Assembly: GCA_022496185.1 (NCBI GenBank)
Contig: WTXG01000083.1
Coordinates: 88,322 to 152,321 of the forward strand
DNA length: 64,000 nucleotides
Direction of reading: 5' to 3'
Source of the DNA: Multifurca ochricompacta
Lineage: Eukaryota; Basidiomycota; Agaricomycetes; Russulales; Russulaceae
Numbering within the stretch: the stretch's first letter is position 1; every line of letters begins with the position of its first letter. The notes under the pieces are model-generated. The model was not told the DNA's origin, ran no database searches, and saw only the letters and a list, made by a program, of their open reading frames with translations. Of the stretch, positions 55,888 through 64,000 are shown piece after piece. Both the position numbers and the translations under genes were made by a program.

Positions 55888-57074
55888 ATGATCTCCATCG
55901 ACTGGTTCACCTCTGCGCATCGCGAAACATCACCTTCATCCTCCTCTCAAGCTGAAAGAGTAGCAGCAGTAGTAGTAACAGCGGCAGCAGTAGCAGTAGC
56001 AGCAGGACCTACACCTCGCTCTTTAACTTGGCAACCTGCCCCTTCACCCTTGAGGCAGGTGTCGTCCCCCGTACAACAACAACAATCAGATCCACCTCTT
56101 CTACTTTCTTCACCTTCTCAGCTCTCTCCGTCCATGTGGTCGAACCTCCCCATCGAATTAGTCACACAGATCCTCCTTTATGCGGCTTTTGATTCTCGCG
56201 CGGACGCTTATGCTTTTTGCCTCGTTTCTTCTGCTGTGCGCCGAGCGGTTCTACCGGCCCTGTATCATAACGTACTCCTCCGCTACGCGGGACAAGTTCC
56301 CCACTTCGTCTCACCGTTCAGAGCCCGAAACAGATCACCCTACAACCATCTTTCCGCCTCTGCCTCTACCTGCGCTGCCTCTTCGTCTTCATCTTTATCT
56401 TCACCTTCACCTTCATCTTCATCTTCATCATTACTGCATAATAGCAGCAGCAACTCCAAGTTACTTGTGCATATACCCATCCATTCACTCGCCCTCGCGC
56501 TACCCACCAAACGTCCCTCTCTTGAAGTGGCACTAGCACTAGCCGCTCCCGCTCTCACTTCTTTACAACATCTAGCATTGACAGCTCCGCTCTTGGGAGC
56601 CCACGCACACTGGCTGCGCGCTGCTCCTCATATCCGTCCACGCACGTTGATGTTATACCACCTCGGCCGACCAGTACCGGTCCACTTTGGTGAACCATTC
56701 CTCAAGGACGTGACCCATCTGTACACCTCGACACTCTCTGGTTTTCGAGATACTTCACCGGCCTCGTTACCCTCACTAACGCACATAGCACTCTCAACGC
56801 GAGCGGGACAGTCGCAGGCCGTCATCGATGAGGTGCTCATGTCGGCACGGAGGGTACTTAGCGCTTGTCCGAGCCTTGTGATGCTCGTGCTGATGCTCGA
56901 TGGCGCGCATGGGACTTTGCCTGTGGGCTGGCGAGCCGCTCTGTTACGTCAACGCGATCCACGCCTGCATGTCTTACCATTCGCACTACGCGCTCGTCTC
57001 GCATGGCAAGATGCCATCTCCAGCCCTTTTTCTTCCCCAGAGCTTTCCTTTTTCCATTCCTCCTTCCCATCATC

Positions 57075-57119
<45 letters not shown>

Positions 57120-57474
57120 GTCGTCGTCTTTCGATTCATGGACAGGTGCAAATGATATATTCAGTTGCGCACAAGCTTGGCGAGAAGCTGAAGCTCGCGA
57201 CGCGATGCAGGTCATGTTGCGCATCACGGCTGAAGTTGCGACTCGGAATGCGTCGTTGGAATCTTGGAAGGAGGAAGAGTGGGATTTGGATTTGATGACT
57301 GCACCTGGGTACGTTCATGGTCGGTCTGCTGACGAGGGTGAGACAGATACACGTGAGTGGTTTGGTTCCCGTTTTTTTTCTTTCCTTTTTTTTTTTTTTC
57401 AGGTTGGAGTTTTGGTTGAGCTGATTTCCATTTCTCATAACTCTCGGTTTTCCGCAGCTGCCGTACAATGGTGA
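55888..57474 (+). CDS. F-box-like protein with Ser-rich tracts
   Basis: The ATG at 55888 (MISIDWFTSAHRE) opens a single long frame. A variable N-terminal 75 residues lead to MWSNLPIELVTQILLYAAFD near residue 82, then AYAFCLVSSAVRRAVLPALYHN, the F-box/start-of-repeat pattern common in agaricomycete F-box proteins that lack long leucine-rich repeats. Later landmarks are SLQHLALTAPLLGAHAHWLR, HFGEPFLKDVTHLYTS and a C-terminal AWREAEARDAMQ helix. Two poly-Ser stretches come from TCA/TCT microsatellites (56370-56435 and 57068-57130). A GTGAGT donor at 57353 and an acceptor at 57457 define a possible 105-nt intron, a multiple of three, so spliced (493 aa) and unspliced (528 aa) forms end at the same TGA. 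Probable SCF adaptor; substrate unknown. Confidence 0.75.
57068..57130. repeat. TCA/TCG trinucleotide microsatellite within coding sequence
   Basis: About 20 units encode poly-Ser in the F-box-like gene frame. Confidence 0.8.
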
Positions 57475-59905
57475 TTGCCTTTTTTTTTTTTTCCCCTTTT
57501 GGTTCGCGGGGATGGATACCTAGTCATACTATTCATTGTCATACCCCTTCGCTTTACTACCCTTTTCCCTTTCCCTTTACCCACACCCACACAAACTCCT
57601 CGGCAACAACCTCATTCATTCATTCATATCATTAGTTCCAACATCCACTTCAATATGAATTTTCTACATATGGCCGATTATTCAAGTAACAAGTAGTACG
57701 CCCCCCCGCTCGTCCATCAAAGAAAGACCGTCGGGGGCTATTCTCGGCCCCTTCACATTCGTTCTACACATTCACGTAACACGTACACACAATACCTCCC
57801 CAAATGGCGTTTTCTCCTTCCCCCTCTCCCCCCCCCTTTCTGTATTATAAACCTGTATGTGTACACAATGTATATGTACAGAATGATGCAATGATTTGAT
57901 TATCCTACCACGTACTCCTTTCACATTTTGTATGTGACATGCTTCCTTCACCACAGTTTGCGTGACATGTTATATGTTTGTGGTGTGTGTCTGACTACAA
58001 AGAAAGATATCCTCCCCACCTTCCCCGCCCCTTCCATCATCGGGAATGGATGGATGAATCGAAATACACACGGATTCCGTCAATCAAACGACGTCCCAAC
58101 ATCATTATCAACCCATTATTCATTATTTTTGTGCGCTTTAGAAAAAACCACATAATCAACAATAAAATCGACTATATACCCATTCAAAAGTTTTCTTCTT
58201 TTCCTAAATTTCCCATGTGACATGACTGACTCCCCACCCCCCCCTTTTTCCCCGTCAGAACACTCTCTCTCTCTCTTTTTTGTTTTGTTTCTTTGTTTTT
58301 GTCTACTAGTTTATCCTTTTGCGGGGGGCGTGGGCGATGATGATAGAGATGGATGGCTGACCTGACCCAGAAACAAAAGCAGACGGCGCGTCCCCTCCCG
58401 ATCTCCAGATCTATATATATATTATCAATTATACCCCGCTCATCGCTCATCGTTCAAACGTTCATGAAAGTCCTTGACTCGACTCTGTCTGTTTCGAGTA
58501 GTTTCCCCCCCCCCTCGCTCTCTCTCTTATCTCATTTCTTAACGGAACTATTACGCTATCAATTATATTATACATCTCTAATGATATCATGATACGCCCG
58601 TAAGAGTACTAGTATCAAAGCCCATGTATGACTTGTTTAACCTTACCTTGTTTGTTCATGTAGGGCGGCAAACTCTTCTTGCAAAGCTCCTCCGATTCAA
58701 GAGCGCGATGGGAAACTTGTTTGTTGACTCGCGTGTGTATATGTCTTTTTTTTTTTTTCTTTTCTTTTCTTTGGGTAATTTGATCTGTATGAATGATCCA
58801 TAATAGAGATAGATATATAGACACCGAACAAACTCCCTTTCTAGCACAACTATTAAAGGGGGGGGGAAACTGTTCATGCGCACACTCATAGCACAGATTA
58901 ACCATGTACCCGGGCCCACAAAACACACACACACGCAACTCAGGCTTGTAACGCGGAAGAAATTGGGATTGGGAAAGAAGGAGAAGCAATTGATTCGGCG
59001 CTCTGTGCCGTGCCTACCACTCCACTTCTTGATCACCCGTCACCTCTTTCACCAGTCTCCACATCTGAGTCTCTGCTCCCCCCCCAGCTATGTTCTTATG
59101 AGGGTCCCCACAGAACCTCCGGAGGTCAACCTTTAGCTAAAAATAAATAAATAAATGGTGGATTGTGTCTAACTCGTTATTTTGTTTGACTGCATCATTA
59201 GGGAAGGGGGGGAGGGTATACTGTGTGTATATATATGTGTGTGTGGTGTAGGTTTATCGTGTGGGTTTATCATTGTCTTTGCTTCCTGATGCAGCATTGT
59301 GATAGCGCTCCCCCCAAAAAAAAAAACTAGTTAGGGTTCAAATTGCATTCTATGTGCTTGGATGACTCGAATGTGAATATACAGTTCAGTTTAGCAAACT
59401 AACTTGAGTACATAAAATCCCCACTCACACTTATATGTTTATGAAGACACAGACATAGGTTGCGATAAGTCGGCAAGATCAACTACTACACCCGCCCTTA
59501 TGATAGGTAGTCATGAGGTGGGGCTGGGTTAGGTATAGACAATGAAACCCATTTGATGTAACACAAAATTCATGGAATTCTTCTGTCAGTCACCAATAGG
59601 AGTGGGGGAAAGACATGCACGTTTCCCTGGCCACACGTTTAGTAGAAGAGGGGAGAGGAAGAGATAATAATTGTCATCATCTGATCTGATAGTTCATTCG
59701 AAAATGGGTTGGATTTGCTGAGGTATATATAACGCACTCACATGGTACACATAAGGTATTAATGACGAATGGTGACTCACTTTTATTTCATGTGGTAGAG
59801 GTATGGGGTGCAGTGCAGCTTGAGATTGAGATTGAGAAATTAAGAATTGGAATTGAGAAATTACAATATCGGCGCCCGCCGGGCCGGGGACAAGCCAACC
59901 CCGGA
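57475..59905. other. Intergenic, no recognisable gene
   Basis: T/C tracts after the F-box-like gene, then mixed sequence with TA and GT microsatellites near 59227-59245. No supported coding sequence. Confidence 0.45.
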
Positions 59906-59929
59906 TGCTAGAGTATTGCTTGGCTTTCT

Positions 59930-60225
59930 CCAAAACTCACCCACGTAGTCTTTAAACCAATATATTCTCCCCCTCTACAGACTCTCGTTCCATACCTTTG
60001 TAATTCTTGCTCAACCAGTGACATCAATTGAATGTAGGGATCAACTACAACATCTAGCCCCACGCCTAGTACACTGTAATACAAATCATAATTTTCCAAA
60101 AAAAAAAAAGAGGCAATGTTCCCTTGATTTGGATGCATTCAGCTGTCACTGCACACTCACGTACCCTGGATAGAAGTGGGCAAGCACACTCCAGTGAAAT
60201 TGTGTAGGTGCGATGGCTAAACAAC
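59930..60225 (-). other. Unidentified spliced coding segment
   Basis: Two exon-like pieces on the minus strand have good splice signals. One reads QFHWSVLAHFYPG and ends at a GTACGTGAGT donor near 60165. The second begins after GTATTACAG near 60075, reads VLGVGLDVVVDPYIQLMSLV then EQELQRYGTRVCRGGEYIGL, and ends KTTW at a GTGAGT donor near 59943. The junction is in phase. I do not recognise the protein and cannot find convincing flanking exons. It may be part of a transposon-derived or lineage-specific gene. Confidence 0.35.
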
Positions 60226-61776
60226 AATTATCCTTTTATTATGGTGCCAGAAACGATGAACATAAATCCTGTGTACATTAGTGTTACAGTGTACAATTGA
60301 TTTGTTGTTATGTGATCTTGTACAATACAGATAGTCTCTATATCCTTTTTCTTTTCATTCACTTCGTCATTGTCTAGTCTTGCCTCAATCCTCAGGCAGT
60401 TTCATCAACACCCCAATCATCACATTGATGCCATACCAGGAGAGTCTTCAAGGAGGTTCTACAGTATACTCTATCTGTCTACTTAACTAGCTTTCTACAA
60501 GTCATGTTTTCCCCCAGTTTCAAGCTCTTGTTGTATCTAGTACTTGCTTACTCAGAAATTCATTGCCTTTTTGCTGTCTTGTCCTGCATATAAGACAGTT
60601 GCCTTCATCATCAGAACTTGTTGGAATACCTGATCTCTTGTCAATTGTGCAGAATGGCAGCAGCCGTTACAATTAGAGTACAATGTGAGAAGAGAAGAGG
60701 CAGCATTGGACATTCACCCACTTTCATTATCTGTTCTTGCACTCCCTACTGCTACATATGCAGCAGTGGCTGTGAACTACCACAAAATTCAATGAACTTA
60801 AACTCGACTATTGAGTGCACTGACCACAGTGAATCATGTAGTGACAAGGCCTGATGCTGTGAGCCTCTGCAATGTACTTGGAATGGCTTTTCCAATGTAC
60901 ATGTCTAGGTGTGTCCACTCTGTCTCTGTTTCACACTGTACAGATCCAATCCATGCTGAGTGTGAGGCAAAGTGTTCCCAAAAAAATAGAGGTAGAGGAG
61001 TGTTAGAAGAGGGGGCCCCTGCAATAACTAAGACTTTAAAAGAGGGTGTATTGTGCTTGTACTTGTGAATACACTACTTGCTGGTTCTATTTGACCTTGT
61101 GCTCTGATGAGACAGGCTGGTAGCGACCAGATAGTTTAGGACTGGACAGCCAGACACCTGGGTGGACTCAATCTATAGATCATGATAAGATTATAAATTG
61201 CATCCATTACCTGATTCAGATTCCACTTTGCACACACAACATATTCCTTCATATCTTGTCACAACTAAGTAGTTATGACCATAATAACTGAACTTATCCA
61301 CTACCTAAATAGGTGGCTAAAAACCCATTTTTACAGCTGCATTCATCAGAATGCTATCTTGATATTCAAATATAATGGGCCACTGGTATTTTTGAGGGAT
61401 GACCTGGCGATGCAGTCTTTTCCCCTCTTCTCTTAACATCGATAGCATGGGTCAGTTTGACAAAGTTCCATTATTTTTTCCTTTTACCCATTCGGCTTCA
61501 GTTGTAGCCCACCTATTTTTCCATCTAAGTTGATAGTATCTCCAACTAGCCATTTATTAGTTTCGGGAGAGCAATAACTAAAATAAAGTAAAATTTTGCT
61601 AGTATTCAGTGACGACGACAGGAACCAAGAAACATAGATAGTGGGGTCCCGCGATACGTCTTTAATGATATCAAGAAAGGGAGTAAGAATAAGTTATCAC
61701 ACAAAGAACGGTGGGTGGCGACTCCAACTCAGGTTGAACTTGTCGAGATCGATTCAAAGAAAAGCAAGAAGGGATA
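60226..61776. other. Intergenic 3' of the laccase gene
   Basis: A/T-rich sequence with few homopolymers. Plus-strand frames 60618-60854 and 60811-61068 overlap and lack known motifs. Contains the 3' untranslated region of the laccase gene. Confidence 0.4.
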
Positions 61777-64000
61777 TTAGGCTTGGTTGATGAATGCATC
61801 ATAGGCCGGGCAAAGGTCGAACCAATCAGCTAAGATTAAAGGAGATGTTCCGGTAAGCCTTCAGTCAAAATCAGGTATTTGGGCCTCGTTCGAACTTACG
61901 GGGCGGGAAAACATGGGATGGCACCCTAGGAACGTCCTCCGCAAACACCACGGCAAAGCCCCTAATACACGCCGGATATCAACCACATGAGACGTCGGAC
62001 AAGGACACTGAATGACTCACTTTGTCGAGTGCCAGTTAACGTGGCAATTAAGAATCCACGGGCCGAAGTTGTCCGTGGAAAACCGAATTGTGACGTTATC
62101 GCCCCTACTGCCCATGCTCACGACATCGCGAATCACAGGGTTCTTATAGTTGTACGTGGAACTTCCTGCGCTACGAACGACATGGAACGAGTGACCGTGT
62201 AAGTGGATGGGGTGCTATAAAATAACAGCAAAACAAAGAGCATATATCAGGGAACCACAGTTTACAGACTAGAAGGTTGCGTGCAGAAGACTCACAGGGC
62301 CGCCAACACCGGCAGGAAGAGTTATCTCGACGCTCTTGTTGGCTTCGAGCCCGTAGATGCTGCCAGCAGGAACGAGTTCCGATGCGTTTGCACCGTTCAG
62401 GATCTGAAGCAGGACAGGAACATCTGGGGATTCAAAGGAAGCGCCATTAACGAGGAACTTTTTGGAGTCACTGCTCTAGAGTTTTTTTTTTTGGAGTCGA
62501 TCCTGAAGTGCATTGCAATAGAGAGAGCGGTTGCTTACGAGTGTGGCCTTCAAATTTATGTTGATGTCAGCCCCGCCAGGGATGGGCTTTCCGGGCTGAT
62601 TTATCCCATTTCAGTTTTTCTAAGTTACTATAACACATACGTCTGAAAGATCAATATACTCACAACAGGTGCAGAATAGAGTGGCTGGGAATGTTAAACG
62701 TAAGCTGCATAAATGAAGATAGTCATATGGGACCTACGTGGAGATTTGTCTCGACGAGTGGAAGAAAACTTCTCGGGATGTTCACATTAGGATCAGATGA
62801 TGGATTTTGGGGAATGGCTCCAACATATCGAAGGATGGCTACGTTAGTGAAGCCGGCATAACCCTTGTTCGATAAATTGGGTAGGGCACGGATCCCTGCG
62901 CGCATTGGAATTAAATTACCAAGTATAACACAGGAAAAATCCTTACAGTAATTATCAATCTCCTGATTTGCGATGAGCTGTTAAACGAAAACAATACAAA
63001 GGTGAGGCAATTCTTCTATCAACAAGATCAACAAAATCGCCTTACGACAACCGAGTATCGTTGACCTGTTCATCAAGCGTTAGTCAATATACTGACAATT
63101 TACATTGGCTTTGCTTACCAGCAAATATCTGGAGCGAATCAACGGCCAGAGGCTGAACGCTGTTACCATCGACCTCGATGATGGTCAGTTGATGGCTGTC
63201 AATCGAGAAAGTGAAATTGGGATCGCAAGAGATGGATACAAGGCGGAGTCGGTAGCTGTTATGGCGCGACGCGTTAACTTTTGGTCTAATTTTTATAGAC
63301 AAGCGGAAGACTAACCGCTGGCCTTTTAATATGTTCACGACAGCAAGATCAACGTCAGGGCCGCCGGGATAACGACCTTGGCCGTTAATCAGGGTAGAGT
63401 TGAATTTCCTTCAAGATTCTCAGCTTTGGCAGGCTACCAAGGGGTAAAACACTTACGGAACTAATGGCGCCTCCTTCGAGACGAAGTGGTACCAATCCGC
63501 AAGGGTAATAATAGTGCTCTCTGAAAGTAAGAGGTCTAACGAGAGACCATTTAGAATCTGGTATTCATCTCACCGTCGTCAACGTCATACAGATTAGCTT
63601 GGGGGTCATCCGGATCATAAATGACCAAAGGTCCACGCAAACCATCACAGTATTGAGCATTGAAGTGGCTATGGTACCAGTATGTGCCCTGAAATAGTAG
63701 TAAAAGTAGTTAGAAGATATCTTGAGATTAGAGTACGATACAATACCGCTTGGTCCTCCCCCTTGAATTCATAGATAAAATTCTTGGATGGTGCAATTGG
63801 GCACTGAGTAATGAAGGCAGAACCGTCGGCGTAGTTGGTAGTACTCTGAAAGATACCGTGCCAATGCTACAGAATATCAACGTTTAACCTTGCACACGAG
63901 CCGAAAAGATAATGCATTCCCCACAATAGAAGTCACCAGGTCCATGGAGGTATCGCTCAACTGATTAATGACGTTGATTGAAAAACTATCGCCCTAGAGA
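61777..64000 (-). CDS. Laccase-type multicopper oxidase, 5' end beyond the window
   Basis: Fifteen exons are visible (63993-63925, 63866-63747, 63688-63574, 63520-63457, 63408-63316, 63255-63119, 63065-63046, 62977-62947, 62895-62738, 62684-62664, 62595-62539, 62475-62296, 62214-62021, 61961-61900, 61829-61777), 1374 nt or 457 residues plus stop, all in phase. Laccases are usually secreted and oxidise phenols with reduction of oxygen to water; the signal peptide exon lies outside the window. Copper motifs: L1 [15 protein letters not shown] (63866), L2 [18 protein letters not shown] (63678), L3 [10 protein letters not shown] (62214). L4 reads [16 protein letters not shown] instead of a His-Cys-His motif: the first His is Asn (AAT, 62047-62049). 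That position binds type-3 copper, so oxygen reduction may be impaired although the frame is intact. C-terminus [16 protein letters not shown] is typical. Micro-exons of 20 and 21 nt are present. Confidence 0.9.

Noticed and set aside
56858..57227. Poly-Met and poly-Asp minus-strand frames
   Set aside because: Direct antisense reading of the TCA repeat in the F-box-like gene.
62281..62646. 121-residue plus-strand open frame
   Set aside because: Antisense to well-supported laccase exons.
1..64000. tRNA genes, rRNA, CRISPR arrays or transposon terminal repeats
   Set aside because: No T-loop-like signature with a matching stem, no regularly spaced repeats and no paired terminal repeats were found by eye. 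A covariance or repeat search could still find some.

Overview
The window looks like nuclear DNA of a filamentous basidiomycete, most likely an agaricomycete. Genes are split by many short GT-AG introns of about 50-70 nt. The recognisable families (laccase, fungal HMG-box regulators, DUF6699, agaricomycete F-box proteins, small RNase III-like proteins, MUP1-type amino-acid permeases) fit that group. Nothing prokaryotic (operons, Shine-Dalgarno sites, CRISPR) is visible. Genus cannot be read from this sequence.

Layout. 0-5 kb: simple-sequence DNA, then a small low-complexity protein gene (-). 6.7-8.7 kb: F-box gene (-). 9-14.7 kb: no recognisable gene. 14.7-20.1 kb: three related RNase III-like genes, the middle one broken. 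21.6-24.3 kb and 30.96-33.6 kb: two paralogous permease genes with 19 matching exons each; the first carries a one-base deletion, the second is intact. Between them lie a conserved fungal hypothetical gene (26.7-27.5 kb) and two pieces of decayed charged/RS-rich coding sequence on opposite strands (27.5-30.2 kb). 33.6-53 kb: microsatellite- and homopolymer-rich DNA with an HMG-box gene (-, 35.7-37.7 kb) and a DUF6699 gene (-, 42.4-44.3 kb). 53.0-54.8 kb: a second HMG-box gene (+). 55.9-57.5 kb: an F-box-like gene (+). 61.8 kb to the window end: a laccase-type multicopper oxidase (-), cut off at its 5' end.

The genes do not form an obvious pathway cluster. The most striking points are: (i) a run of 9-, 1- and 15-nt micro-exons conserved in both permease paralogs, the 1-nt exon being required to keep the reading frame; (ii) GC-AG introns in the same genes; (iii) an RNase III-like array that keeps exon lengths but has lost catalytic acidic residues; (iv) a laccase with Asn in place of the first His of its C-terminal His-Cys-His motif; (v) repeated single-base frame breaks in otherwise good genes, which are either assembly errors or recent decay.

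Splice models were made by eye. For permease copy 2, the laccase, the DUF6699 gene, the second HMG gene and two RNase III-like genes the exon lengths add to exact codon multiples, so these models are firm. Others are marked as uncertain.
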